Assembly: GCF_002564465.1 (NCBI RefSeq)
Contig: NZ_NUUX01000048.1
Location: 1-38,527 of the forward strand
DNA length: 38,527 nucleotides
Reading direction: 5' to 3'
Origin: Bacillus sp. AFS088145
GTDB taxonomy: Bacteria; Bacillota; Bacilli; Bacillales; Bacillaceae_G
The position numbers and the translations under genes are program-made. Position 1 is the stretch's first letter, and the number at the start of each line of letters is the position of its first letter. The notes beneath the pieces were generated by a model. The model worked only from the letters and a program-made list of their open reading frames with translations. It did no database searches and was not told the origin of the DNA. Shown piece by piece: positions 10,611-18,712 of this stretch.

Positions 10611-12008
10611 ATGGATAATAAACATTCGATAAAGCAGGCAGTACTTGACAAAAAAAAGGCTAATCTTGAAAAAGGAAAAACATCTAAACTTTCTTGGTGG
10701 CAGCTTTCTTTGATCGGAATTGGTTCGATCATTGGGGCTGGATTCTTTTTAGGTACTGGTTTATCGATCCAAATAGCAGGTCCAGCAATATTGCTCAATT
10801 ATATTATTGGAGGAATCACTTCCTTTTTTGTATTTAGTGCACTTGCGGAAATGACAGTAGCCGATCCAGAGCCAGGCTCTTTTAGAACATACGCGAAAAA
10901 AGCATTTGGCAATTCGATGGGATTTGTATCTGGCTGGATGTATTGGTTATCTGGTGTATTTATAATCTCCAGTGAAGCTGTAGCACTTGGCACCTTTGCC
11001 AAATTTTGGTTCCCGAATGTTCCTCTTTGGATTTTTACAGTTTTCTTTGTCATTATTGCATTCGCTATTAATCTTTTAGGAGTAAAAAATTTCGGGAAAA
11101 TAGAATCGCTTTTCGCCATAATAAAATTATCTACTTTAGTTATCTTTATTTTATTTGGGGTATTATTAATAACCCAAATTATTACCCCAGAAACTAATTC
11201 AGTAAAAGGATTAAACAGTATTCACCCATTTTTAGCAACCGGAATGAAAGGAATGTGGTCGGCTTTAATATTTGTATTTTTTTCTTTTGGAGGCATAGAA
11301 ATAATTGGAATCGCTTCATCTGAATTGAAAAATAGAGAAGATATTCCAAAAGCGGGAATAGGAATGCTCATTGCACTAGTTGCTGTGTATATTTCATCTA
11401 TTTTCTTTGTATTAATGATGGTACCTTGGTCAAAGATTAACGCATCAAAAAGTCCTTTCGTTTCAGCTCTATCGGTTTTTCATTTTCCTTATATCGATTC
11501 CTTTTTCAACTTAATTATTATTAGCGCTGCCTTATCAACTATGGTGGGATCTCTTTTCTCAGTAACTAACATTATGGTTTCATTAGCGGAAGATGGTGAG
11601 GCACCTAGGAGAATAGCAAACAGGGACAAGCGAGGAACTGCTTTAAAGGCATTATTTCTAACGGGGTTTGCAGTAGCTATTTCTTTAATATTTTCTTTTA
11701 TTCTACCAGGAAAAATATATGAATATATAACAACTGCAGCAGGCGTTATGATGATTTTGAATTGGACAACAATCTTATCATCACAAATTAAACTAAGAAA
11801 AGAAAGAGATAAAAATGATCATTTTAAAATGTTCGGTTACCCCTTCACTTCTTACTTAGGCATTTTATTAATACTAGTGGGGGTCTCAGGTGGATTAGTT
11901 CACGCAACTCAAAGAATGGGAGTCTTTATTAGTTTAGGTTTAATTCTCATTATCTTTTTAAGCTACTTTTTTATTTTCAAAAATAGAAAAAAGTCATATC
12001 AATATTAA
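10611..12008 (+). CDS. APC-superfamily amino-acid permease (AAT family)
   Basis: 465 residues with about 12 transmembrane helices. The first helix carries SLIGIGSIIGAGFFLGTG, the APC substrate-binding GSxIGxGxF motif. SALAEMTVADPEPGSFRTYA is the conserved loop after helix 2 of the AAT branch. FFSFGGIEIIGIASSE (about 225-240) is the helix-6 substrate region. Members import amino acids with protons across the cytoplasmic membrane. The charged N-terminus (about 30 residues) is cytoplasmic. Start is ATG with AAGGAGACC 5 nt upstream. The particular amino acid cannot be told. Confidence 0.88.
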   Translation: MDNKHSIKQAVLDKKKANLEKGKTSKLSWWQLSLIGIGSIIGAGFFLGTGLSIQIAGPAILLNYIIGGITSFFVFSALAEMTVADPEPGSFRTYAKKAFGNSMGFVSGWMYWLSGVFIISSEAVALGTFAKFWFPNVPLWIFTVFFVIIAFAINLLGVKNFGKIESLFAIIKLSTLVIFILFGVLLITQIITPETNSVKGLNSIHPFLATGMKGMWSALIFVFFSFGGIEIIGIASSELKNREDIPKAGIGMLIALVAVYISSIFFVLMMVPWSKINASKSPFVSALSVFHFPYIDSFFNLIIISAALSTMVGSLFSVTNIMVSLAEDGEAPRRIANRDKRGTALKALFLTGFAVAISLIFSFILPGKIYEYITTAAGVMMILNWTTILSSQIKLRKERDKNDHFKMFGYPFTSYLGILLILVGVSGGLVHATQRMGVFISLGLILIIFLSYFFIFKNRKKSYQY

Positions 12009-12046
12009 AGAAAAAGCTGAATCGAAATAATGATTCAGCTTTTTCT
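12009..12046 (+). terminator. Terminator of the permease gene
   Basis: A 15-bp stem (12009-12023 with 12032-12046), 8-nt loop, with A-rich and T-rich arms, right after the stop codon. The shape could also serve the other strand. Confidence 0.88.
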
Positions 12047-12111
12047 ATTAACAATTTAAAAAATGATGCCCATTGCACCTATAGCATCAATTAAAAAACG
12101 AATGTTATACT

Positions 12112-12819
12112 TTAACACCTTACATGTTTACGCTTAAATCCTAATAAACCTTTATCTAAATCTTTTTGAATTTTTTCAAAGCAAAGTAAAATGGTGCTTT
12201 TTTTCTTGTCCTTTTTCATTTCGACTGGTCCAATGGCTTTTGCAGTTTCAACCGCTTTTTCATGTTGAGGTAAATATGAAATGGCTACTGTATAAATAAA
12301 ATTATTCATTGCAGATTTTGTTCGTTCAGGAGATTCATGGATTGTATCTTTCACCTGGTCAAGCAGATATGAAATTTTGTTTGCGTCAAATTCAGTATCC
12401 GAGCGATTCCCCAAAAGCCAACAGTAACAGCTCCAACCAGCTGACATTTTAAGTTCGTCTCCGCTAGCAATCCATTTATCGGCTACCTCTTGCGCAATAT
12501 CAGCTTCAGCTAAAGTAACCGCAACTACATAGTCTGAAAGCATATAGAAATAAGCTCCATCAATCCAACTTTCAAAGTCTTCTTCAGTCATTTTCAAAGG
12601 CTCTGCAATCATCCCCGCAAAATACATCGCATCGTAATTTCCTGTTGCATATAATTGATTCGCTAATTGCTGATCCATTTTAATTTTCTTAGCAATCGGC
12701 TTCATTGCCCCTGTTGCCACTCCAAATAGTGGCTCATGTGCCCCGTTACTTATGTATGTCTTTTTTGTCCGTTCTTTACCTAATGCTTCTAGTTCCTGCA
12801 TAACTGTTTCCAATTCCAC
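12112..12819 (-). CDS. DNA alkylation repair protein (AlkD-like HEAT-repeat family)
   Basis: I choose the GTG at 12817-12819, which follows AGGGAG by 8 nt, giving 235 residues, the usual size. The open frame extends 21 codons further to a TTG without a ribosome site. It matches the DNA_alkylation family (PF08713): helical HEAT-like repeats with GAHEPLFGVATGAMKPIAKK near the N-terminus, then NYDAMYFAGMIAEP, WIDGAYFYMLSDYV and SAGWSCYCWLLGNR. AlkD proteins excise N3- and N7-alkylated purines by capturing DNA rather than flipping the base. Whether the catalytic residues match AlkD itself was not resolved, and some family members lack glycosylase activity. Monocistronic. Confidence 0.82.
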   Translation of the reverse strand: MELETVMQELEALGKERTKKTYISNGAHEPLFGVATGAMKPIAKKIKMDQQLANQLYATGNYDAMYFAGMIAEPLKMTEEDFESWIDGAYFYMLSDYVVAVTLAEADIAQEVADKWIASGDELKMSAGWSCYCWLLGNRSDTEFDANKISYLLDQVKDTIHESPERTKSAMNNFIYTVAISYLPQHEKAVETAKAIGPVEMKKDKKKSTILLCFEKIQKDLDKGLLGFKRKHVRC

Positions 12820-13001
12820 CGTTTTACACTCCCTTACTTTACATTCCAATACATTGTTTCCTTTTATCAAAATTTTTTTCAAGCAACTCTAAATTAGCAC
12901 AAAAAGAATTTACAAATTCAAAATAAATAGAACATTTACCATGCACTATTATATCATTTCTTCTACTACTACTTATCCAACCAATTCTTCCTTATAACCT
13001 T

Positions 13002-13036
13002 AAAAAAATAAGTTGCCATAACAACTCATTTTTTAA
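13002..13036 (-). terminator. Terminator downstream of the small secreted protein gene
   Basis: An inverted repeat around AGTTG/CAACT (13011-13015 and 13022-13026) extends with A/T arms to about 12 bp with one G-T pair. On the minus strand it ends in a T-run (complement of 13002-13008). Confidence 0.75.
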
Positions 13037-13051
13037 AACATTATTTAATCA

Positions 13052-13480
13052 TTACAACTCTATATAATTTATGATATTTTTTATTGATTTGGCATTCTCA
13101 ATACCAACGCTTCGATATCCGTTAAATCCATTAATTTTTATGACCGCACCACTTTTTGTGAACCAAAGTAATGAACTATATTCAACTGTTTCATCTATTG
13201 GACTTCTGAATGATAACTGAATATCATATTTAGCTAAATCAACAATTGGTTTTTCTACTTTTTTACTAAATAAAAATATTTCTTCTAATTGATTTAATTT
13301 TGCTTGTTTTGCTACTTTTACTGGTTTACATTTGATTATATTTTCCCCAAATTTTGTGTAGTTGTAACCAATCAATATTTCATTTTTTGCTTTGGTATAC
13401 TTCATTTTTTCAAAATAAAATCCACCTAAGCATAAAGCTAGGATTGCTAGGCATATCAAAAATATATATGGCTTTCTCAA
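13052..13480 (-). CDS. Membrane-anchored or secreted protein, unknown function
   Basis: 142 residues, TTG start (13478-13480) with GGAGGGG 6 nt upstream. An N-terminal hydrophobic helix (about 5-24, IFLICLAILALCLGGFYF) serves as signal anchor. The rest is a small mixed domain with YNYTKFGENIIKCKPVKV, then a beta-rich part ending IKINGFNGYRSVGIEN. There is no lipobox of normal form. No family recognised. Confidence 0.68.
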   Translation of the reverse strand: MRKPYIFLICLAILALCLGGFYFEKMKYTKAKNEILIGYNYTKFGENIIKCKPVKVAKQAKLNQLEEIFLFSKKVEKPIVDLAKYDIQLSFRSPIDETVEYSSLLWFTKSGAVIKINGFNGYRSVGIENAKSIKNIINYIEL

Positions 13481-13679
13481 TTATAGCCCCTCCGTAAAAA
13501 AGATCCGCTTTCTAATATGTCATAACCATATTTTACCATTTTTAAAGGTAGTTTAATATAAAAAATGTTCTAGTTTCATCTATCTTTCACATATTTTACT
13601 AGTTGGTTTTCGATGACTAGATTTCGGTCGGATTTCACATAATTGATTTGAGTTTTGTCCTATGTAGTTAGATTAAGCA

Positions 13680-13706
13680 AAAACTCGCTATAATAATTAG
13701 CGAGTT
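13680..13706 (-). terminator. Terminator of the lipoprotein gene
   Basis: A 9-bp stem AACTCGCTA (13682-13690) / TAGCGAGTT (13698-13706) with a 7-nt loop. On the minus strand it is followed by TTTTTGC. Confidence 0.8.
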
Positions 13707-13737
13707 AATTTTTGTTATTTAGAAATGGTTTAAAACA

Positions 13738-14445
13738 CTACTTTGGTATAAATTTTCCAATCTCATTTGACAAAATTGAAGTATCCCACGGATACCAGTA
13801 GTAGTTAGCTCCGTCAAATTCAATCGTATACTTATAAGCGATTGGTTCATCTGTATACAGTACAATTTCATAGCGAGTAGAATCTGTATGATCATTGTTT
13901 GGTTGAAAATTAGAATCATCCTTACTATTCTTTAAGATAGCTAGAAAGTTAACTATCTTATCTTTGTCTTTAATCTCAGATATCTTTTTCGCGCTAGGTG
14001 AATAAGATTGGTAGATTTCAATCAGATCTACTTTTTCGATTGGTACATCTTTAAAATACCACTTATAATCAGTTGTTCCTTTTGCAAAATAGATTCTATA
14101 TCCATTTATTGCCGTTTTGTCTTTTAAGGCAATTAATTCAGGATTACCCTTGATTGAATAAATGGCCGTTCCTTTCTCATGGAATGCTGCATCTCCATCT
14201 TTTATTTTATAACTGGGATTTGTAACATGATCTGCTACCCTGAATTTAACTTCCCCTACTTTTTCATTAATGAATTCTTCATTAGCTAATATTCCTGATT
14301 GAATGCCATTGTACTCAACCCCATTAATTCTAACAAAATCTACCCAATCTATTATTGATTGGCTTTCTGAAGGGGTGAAACGACAAGCGACAAGTAGTAA
14401 AGGCAATATGATAAACGAGAGCTTGAACAGACTAACCCTTTTCAT
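13738..14445 (-). CDS. Predicted lipoprotein, unknown function
   Basis: 235 residues, ATG start with AAGGAGG 5 nt upstream. The signal ends in the lipobox LVAC (Cys21), so the mature protein is lipid-linked on the outer face of the membrane. The mature part contains WVDFVRINGVEYNGI, then a middle stretch IKGNPELIALKDKTAINGYR and a C-terminal part YTIEFDGANYYWYPW. The repeated 'ING..Y' pattern is typical of Firmicutes lipoproteins with a small beta domain. No known family assigned. A possible 53-codon frame upstream ends exactly at its start (TAATG). Confidence 0.8.
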   Translation of the reverse strand: MKRVSLFKLSFIILPLLLVACRFTPSESQSIIDWVDFVRINGVEYNGIQSGILANEEFINEKVGEVKFRVADHVTNPSYKIKDGDAAFHEKGTAIYSIKGNPELIALKDKTAINGYRIYFAKGTTDYKWYFKDVPIEKVDLIEIYQSYSPSAKKISEIKDKDKIVNFLAILKNSKDDSNFQPNNDHTDSTRYEIVLYTDEPIAYKYTIEFDGANYYWYPWDTSILSNEIGKFIPK

Positions 14446-14606
14446 TAAAACCTCCTTAAAAATAGTCTTTTTTTAATAGTATTCAATTTCTTTAATGAAA
14501 TGCCTTTCATAGATTCAGCTATAAGTGTTGTTCCTATTAACGACGGGAGATCCGCTCCTAAGATTCCACTCTTGGAAAGATACATCATGTTTATGCTTGA
14601 ACTCAA
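14445..14606 (-). CDS. Possible 53-residue ORF coupled to the lipoprotein gene
   Basis: A TTG at 14604-14606 lies 10 nt after AGGAG. The frame reads MSSSINMMYLSKSGILGADL and continues to a basic end (KKRLFLRRF). Its TAA overlaps the ATG of the lipoprotein gene (TAATG) and spans that gene's Shine-Dalgarno, a typical coupling layout. It has no known domain, and the codon statistics are too short to test. It could equally be a leader peptide or chance. Confidence 0.3.
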   Translation of the reverse strand: MSSSINMMYLSKSGILGADLPSLIGTTLIAESMKGISLKKLNTIKKRLFLRRF

Positions 14607-14930
14607 TTATTCTTCACTCCTATTATTATTAATCTCTATTAATAGATCAAAGAGATTAATATGTGAAACGGAGATTAGATTAAAAAGTGGTTAAATGATC
14701 GGAATGAAATAGTTTTGACTACCATCTATGTAAAAAGAACTAAAAACTAATTCTATTAAAAGATTAAATAGTATCCTAAACGCCTTACTCCTCTTAATTT
14801 CCCAAATTGTATTCATATGAAAACAATTCCTTATTTTCCGTGACAAAAGCACATTTTTTATAAAAGGCTGTCTTTGAAAGCACTTACATTCTACTTGCAC
14901 ATAAAATATATTGAATGGAGGGATGAATGA
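14607..14930. other. Gene-poor stretch with one hairpin
   Basis: No convincing gene. There is a perfect 9-bp inverted repeat TTAATCTCT (14629-14637) / AGAGATTAA (14651-14659) with a 13-nt loop and no T-run. A 41-codon minus-strand frame from an ATG at 14814-14816 (MNTIWEIKRSKAFRILFNLL) has only a weak AAGGAA upstream and no recognisable relatives. It may be a leftover of a lost gene. Confidence 0.4.
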
Positions 14931-15113
14931 ATGGAAAGAATTTTTTTAATGTTAGCTAGTATTATTGCTGGTTTTGCTTTAATCAAAATGCCTTTAGCAG
15001 GCACATTCTTATCAAGTGTAGAGCCATTAACAGATTTAATTGGTATTTTAGCTATTTTAATTTTCTCCCTTTTCCTAATATACAAAGGGTTTATGAATCT
15101 TATCGGTAAGTAG
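14931..15113 (+). CDS. Small two-helix membrane protein, unknown function
   Basis: 60 residues, ATG start with GGAGGG about 8 nt upstream. There are two hydrophobic helices (about 3-28 and 37-57) joined by SVEPLTD, and a very short tail (KGFMNLIGK). It looks like a real short gene because of its ribosome site and the terminator downstream. Function not recognised. Confidence 0.6.
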   Translation: MERIFLMLASIIAGFALIKMPLAGTFLSSVEPLTDLIGILAILIFSLFLIYKGFMNLIGK

Positions 15114-15172
15114 GCAGTATATTAGGTTTAGGCATCTTATTAAAATAGACTAAAGATACAAATTATTAAATA

Positions 15173-15220
15173 AACCTGTATCTGATTACTAGTTAATCTT
15201 AGATACAGGTTATTTTTTTT
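15173..15220 (+). terminator. Terminator between convergent genes
   Basis: AACCTGTATCT (15173-15183) pairs with AGATACAGGTT (15201-15211); the inner part also pairs partly. A T-run at 15213-15220 follows on the plus strand. Confidence 0.85.
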
Positions 15221-15226
15221 ACTTTT

Positions 15227-16045
15227 TTAGTGTTCTTTCTTTTTAATTGAATTATTTCCCTTAACTCGCTTTAAGGTAGCAACAATCAGAAAGCTTACAA
15301 TTACTAATAAGAGCCATGAACTTACTTTACCTAGATGAACTAAACTCCATGCAACCGACTGATTAGGATATTGCCATGCACCAAAAAACGTTGCAATATT
15401 TTCGGCTATCCATATAAAAAATCCGATTAGTACGAAAGAAAGTGCGATTGGCATACGGTACCTGGTCCCATGAATTTCATAAGTGACCCAAGATTTCCAA
15501 AAAACAATTATGACAAGCCCTGATAACCACCAACGAACGTCCATCCAAAAATGGTGAGTAAAGAAATTCAAATAAATTGCTGCTGCAAGTGAAGCAACTA
15601 CTAAAAATGGTGGCCAATTAATTAGTTCAACATTCAACCTTCTCCACGCTTGACATAAATAACTGGCAACACTTGCGTACATAAATCCACTATATAGTGG
15701 CACTCCAAATAGTTTAGAGTATCCTTCCCCAGGATATGCCCAAGAGCCCATATGTACCTTAAAAAGTTCAAGTGCAAGGCCAATTAGGTGAAACAGTGTA
15801 ATGACCTTTAATTCATCCAATGTTTCAAGCTTAGTACGCACCATCAGCCACTGCATCAATATACAGATGAGTAGTAGCCAATCATATCTTGGAAGAAATG
15901 GAAGTGGCACAATTTTAGTAAAAGCTAAAGAGGCAAAAATCACAACAGGAAAAATACATGATAAAGCCTGCTCCCAACCAAATCGAACAAGTTGTTTGAC
16001 CGCTCTAATAAAATGTGACTCAGCCTTTTGAACTATTAAATTCAC
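15227..16045 (-). CDS. yoaT: DUF817 integral membrane protein (YoaT-like)
   Basis: 272 residues, GTG start with GGAG 8 nt upstream. About eight hydrophobic helices. Family marks of DUF817 are VHMGSWAYPGEGYSKLFGVP (about 96-115) followed by YSGFMYASVASYLCQAWRR, and later NFFTHHFWMDVRWW and FFGAWQYPNQ. Function unknown; an inner-membrane carrier or enzyme is possible. It is the last gene of an operon yoaS-yozG-yoaT: its start lies 2 nt after the stop of the HTH gene. The same three families sit together in B. subtilis, which is the reason for the names. Confidence 0.82.
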   Translation of the reverse strand: MNLIVQKAESHFIRAVKQLVRFGWEQALSCIFPVVIFASLAFTKIVPLPFLPRYDWLLLICILMQWLMVRTKLETLDELKVITLFHLIGLALELFKVHMGSWAYPGEGYSKLFGVPLYSGFMYASVASYLCQAWRRLNVELINWPPFLVVASLAAAIYLNFFTHHFWMDVRWWLSGLVIIVFWKSWVTYEIHGTRYRMPIALSFVLIGFFIWIAENIATFFGAWQYPNQSVAWSLVHLGKVSSWLLLVIVSFLIVATLKRVKGNNSIKKKEH

Positions 16046-16047
16046 AA

Positions 16048-16281
16048 TTAGCTCTCCTTCTTAATTTTATCTACTTCATCATTTTTGTACTCTAAAATAT
16101 CTCCAGGTTGACAGTCTAAGGCCTTACAAATCGCTTCTAAAGTTGCAAAACGAATCGCTTTTGCCTTACCGTTTTTCAATATAGAAAGATTCGCCATCGT
16201 AATCCCAACCTTTTCTGAAAGCTCGGTTACACTCATTTTCCTTTTCGCCAACATCACGTCAATATTGATAATAATTGCCAT
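16048..16281 (-). CDS. yozG: XRE-family HTH transcriptional regulator (YozG-like)
   Basis: Start taken at ATG 16279-16281, with TGAGGTGA 5 nt upstream; a GTG three codons earlier lies inside that site. 77 residues made up almost only of an XRE helix-turn-helix: INIDVMLAKRKMSVTELSEK, then VGITMANLSILKNGKAKAIR and LEAICKALDCQPGDILEY. This short class (HTH_26) often accompanies a DUF2975 membrane protein, here the gene directly upstream. The pair probably senses a membrane or metabolic signal and controls its own operon; that is inference. Confidence 0.85.
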   Translation of the reverse strand: MAIIINIDVMLAKRKMSVTELSEKVGITMANLSILKNGKAKAIRFATLEAICKALDCQPGDILEYKNDEVDKIKKES

Positions 16282-16291
16282 TTTCTTCACC

Positions 16292-16774
16292 TCAGACCGT
16301 TAAATCATTTTCTGATTTTATATCAATCGCTTCTTTCAAAAGCCTTTCGAGAACGGCCGCAAAGACTGCAATTACCAATGAAGCAAAAATCAAGACCATG
16401 CCAATAACGATAATTCCTGGAGCGTCATCCATATCAGCAATTAAATAAAATAGTGGCAATCCTAGTACATACAGTACACTAATTGCGATTGCACTGAATT
16501 TTATTTTCTTTAAAGCGTTAACCGATAATTCCGAGAAAGCTTTGTTTTTATCAATGTAGCTTAAAAGTTTAAAAGCTTGATAAAGAGCAAAATAGAAAGG
16601 AATCGCTGCAGCATATAGATCTATAAAAATGAAATATTTCATTAAAGCAATATTCGGATACAGTTCAGCAGCAAATTCTGCAATCTTCGGAACCACAAAT
16701 ATACACAATGCAAGAACTGGGAGCCCAATAAGAATCACTACTATTTTTAAAAAGAGCGTTGACCCTCGTTTCAT
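16292..16774 (-). CDS. yoaS: DUF2975 membrane protein (YoaS-like)
   Basis: 160 residues, ATG start with GTGAGGTG 5 nt upstream. Four transmembrane helices (about 8-30, 43-65, 90-112, 122-146). The YFIFIDLYAAAIPFYFALYQ and FKLLSYIDKNKAFSELSVNA stretches match DUF2975. It is the first gene of the operon; the HTH gene starts 10 nt after its stop. DUF2975 proteins are usually paired with a small XRE regulator, suggesting a membrane partner for it, though no mechanism is known. Confidence 0.8.
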   Translation of the reverse strand: MKRGSTLFLKIVVILIGLPVLALCIFVVPKIAEFAAELYPNIALMKYFIFIDLYAAAIPFYFALYQAFKLLSYIDKNKAFSELSVNALKKIKFSAIAISVLYVLGLPLFYLIADMDDAPGIIVIGMVLIFASLVIAVFAAVLERLLKEAIDIKSENDLTV

Positions 16775-16896
16775 AAATGCACCTCACTAAATTATTTTCA
16801 ATTTGAATTTATCATATATTTTATCGTTTTACAATAAATTATTGTTGTTTTTTATTATATTATTATCGTTATGAAATTATCCTTATATTTTATAAA

Positions 16897-16928
16897 GAAA
16901 AAAAGCATTTCTCACCTAAAGAAATGCT
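16897..16928 (-). terminator. Orphan terminator-like hairpin
   Basis: AGCATTTCT (16904-16912) pairs with AGAAATGCT (16920-16928), and the minus strand then has a T-run. No intact minus-strand gene lies upstream of it. Minus-strand frames in 16929-16995 read like a short C-terminal remnant (FCLSEDRLDLDFT then stop), so it may mark a deleted gene. The rest of 16775-16996 holds nothing else recognised. Confidence 0.5.
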
Positions 16929-17013
16929 CATGTGAAATCTAAATCCAATCTATCCTCAGAAAGACAAAATTTTTTTAAATGTTAGAGTTGAAATAAATTA
17001 ACAGATTAATTTT

Positions 17014-17062
17014 ACTGTTTGTAACATATTACTGTTTTTAACAGTATATTGTTATTAACAGT
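17014..17062. promoter_or_regulatory. Nested palindrome, candidate PadR operator
   Basis: Four half-sites are placed symmetrically about base 17038: ACTGTT at 17014-17019 and 17031-17036, AACAGT at 17040-17045 and 17057-17062. Direct copies are 17 nt apart on each side. The inner pair makes TACTGTT-TTT-AACAGTA, and TAACA/TGTTA is also mirrored. Overall 18 of 24 positions are symmetric. An extra AACAG lies at 17000-17004. The site is 51 nt before the padR start, so autorepression is likely. Confidence 0.6.
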
Positions 17063-17113
17063 GATAAATTATTCTTTGTGATGAAATCTACGCATTTAGG
17101 AGGTTTACTATTT

Positions 17114-17455
17114 ATGAAGCATACAGGCAGGCATACCGGTGCGTTTCTTTTATTGTTTTTAACAGAGGGGGCTAGTTATGGAGGGAAGCTTTTGCAGAAG
17201 TGTGAGGAAGAACTACCAATCAATCCAATAGACAGTTCCATATTATATCGCACGCTAAAGCAATTAGAGACTGAAGGTGCTGTTGAGTCTTATTTAGGTA
17301 CATCCGAACAAGACAAACCAATTAAGATGTATAAAATTACTGAAGTTGGAAAAGAAAAATTGGAAGAATTTCAAATAAACATTGAAGAAAAGCTTAAGAA
17401 TTTAACATTTTTCTTGCAAAGATACAATGTATGGAAGGTGAAGAATCATGATTAA
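17114..17455 (+). CDS. PadR-family transcriptional regulator
   Basis: Start at ATG 17114, preceded by AGGAGG (17098-17103); an earlier GTG in frame precedes the ribosome site. 113 residues. It is a winged-helix PadR domain: FLLLFLTEGASYGGKLLQKC, then PIDSSILYRTLKQLETEGAV, VESYLGTSEQDKPIKMYKIT and EVGKEKLEEF. The C-terminal helix for dimerisation is short, so this is the small PadR subclass. It is first in an operon with two permease halves (the next start overlaps its stop by 8 nt). It probably represses that operon from the palindrome upstream and responds to the transported compound; that is inference. Confidence 0.88.
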   Translation: MKHTGRHTGAFLLLFLTEGASYGGKLLQKCEEELPINPIDSSILYRTLKQLETEGAVESYLGTSEQDKPIKMYKITEVGKEKLEEFQINIEEKLKNLTFFLQRYNVWKVKNHD

Positions 17456-17930
17456 TGCTTCGATCCTATACAGTTTAGCAATCATCCTTACTATTATTTC
17501 TTTTATAAAGGATCGAAAAAAAACGAAAGAAGCTCTATTAAAATCTTGGAAAATGTTTTGTAATATTTTTCCTGAAATTTTAACGATTATGTTTTTTGTA
17601 GGACTATCCTTATCCTTATTAACACCTACACTCATTTCATCAATTATTGGGGAGCACTCTGGAATAAAAGGAATAATACTATCTACATTAATTGGTTCTG
17701 TTGGACTAATTCCAAGTTTTATCGTTTTTCCTCTTGGAGAAACATTAGTCCAAAATGGTGCTGGCCTCCCACAAGTAGCAGTGTTAATGTCAACATTAAT
17801 GTCAGTAGGAATTATTACTTTACCTATGGAACAAAAATTATTTGGAAGAAGTTTTGCATATGCACGTAATGCAAGTGGACTTTTAATGTCTCTTTTATTT
17901 GCCTATATTATTTGGTTGGTGATGGTATGA
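17448..17930 (+). CDS. Permease subunit, N-terminal half of a split ArsP/YraQ-like permease
   Basis: 160 residues, ATG start with AAGGTGA upstream, overlapping the end of padR. Four or five hydrophobic helices. Key stretch: SWKMFCNIFPEILTIMFFVG, then LISSIIGEHSGIKGIILSTL and GSVGLIPSFIVFPLGETLVQ. This resembles one half of the predicted permeases of COG0701 (PF03773, ArsP_1), where each half has an I-G-x2-G-x-P-S/L pattern. The overlap with the next gene (ATGA) implies coupled, equal synthesis and a heterodimer. The substrate is unknown; relatives include organoarsenical exporters. Confidence 0.65.
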   Translation: MINASILYSLAIILTIISFIKDRKKTKEALLKSWKMFCNIFPEILTIMFFVGLSLSLLTPTLISSIIGEHSGIKGIILSTLIGSVGLIPSFIVFPLGETLVQNGAGLPQVAVLMSTLMSVGIITLPMEQKLFGRSFAYARNASGLLMSLLFAYIIWLVMV

Positions 17931-18460
17931 GTCAATTAAAAAAATATCGTTTCTTTTTTATTTTGTTAGTAGCGTTCATCGTTCTAACATTAATAAACCA
18001 CTCCCTTGGAATGAAAGCAATTCAATTAACTGGAAATAGTATATTAAATATGTTTTTTCTCCTCCCACCTGTTTTAATTTTTGTAGGCTTACTTGATAAA
18101 TGGGTTGAGAAAGAAAATCTTATTAAATATATGGGAGATAAATCTGGTATTTACGGTGTTTTGTTTGCTCTCCTACTAGGAGGTATTGCAGCCGGTCCTT
18201 TAAATCTAGCATTTCCGATTGCGGTACTTTTATTGAAAAAAGGAGCGAGTATTCGCTATGTTGTATTCTTTTTAGGCGTTTGGACAACGGCTAAACTACC
18301 TGTCGTTATCTATGAGTTTGATTCATTTGGTATTAAATTCACACTTATTCATTTATGTTTTGGCTTAATATTTTACTATTTAATGGGCATCATTTTTGAG
18401 AAGTTTTATAATCGTAAACAATTGTTAAGTTATGAAGATCACCCAGATATTTCTATATAG
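17927..18460 (+). CDS. Permease subunit, C-terminal half of the split ArsP/YraQ-like permease
   Basis: Start at ATG 17927, which overlaps the stop of the previous gene as ATGA. 177 residues with about five helices. FFLLPPVLIFVGLLDKWVEK and LIKYMGDKSGIYGVLFALLL parallel the other half. GGIAAGPLNLAFPIAVLLLK followed by KGASIRYVVFFLGVWTTAKL is the typical YraQ/ArsP motif GPLxxAFPxAxLLLKKGA. The cytoplasmic tail is short (YNRKQLLSYEDHPDISI). It likely works with the upstream protein in the membrane under PadR control. Confidence 0.68.
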   Translation: MSQLKKYRFFFILLVAFIVLTLINHSLGMKAIQLTGNSILNMFFLLPPVLIFVGLLDKWVEKENLIKYMGDKSGIYGVLFALLLGGIAAGPLNLAFPIAVLLLKKGASIRYVVFFLGVWTTAKLPVVIYEFDSFGIKFTLIHLCFGLIFYYLMGIIFEKFYNRKQLLSYEDHPDISI

Positions 18461-18582
18461 GTATATACTACGAATAAATGAAAACAGTCATTATTTTAAT
18501 TAGGTCTTAGTGAAAAAAAGAGTACAAAATGAAGAGCGAATTTATACTCAACATCAATAAATTAAATGAATAAAGGCAAACT

Positions 18583-18614
18583 CAAGAAGACTAGCCCGTA
18601 TGCTAGTCTTCTTG
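18583..18614 (+). terminator. Strong hairpin downstream of the permease operon
   Basis: A perfect 13-bp stem (18583-18595 with 18602-18614) with loop CCGTAT and no T-run on either strand. It lies about 120 nt past the operon end and about 100 nt past the end of the convergent kinase-like gene. The remainder of 18461-18712 shows no gene. Confidence 0.5.
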
Positions 18615-18712
18615 AAATGTAAACCGCTATCTTTTGTTTAGGTTCAATTGCAGTCTTATGAAATGTTCAATTATATAACCTATTAAACTAACATTTCCCA
18701 ACGTAATCTATC

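Noticed and set aside
14500-14694. 64-codon plus-strand frame
   Set aside because: No ribosome site before its ATG, no recognisable domain, and it overlaps a better-placed minus-strand frame.
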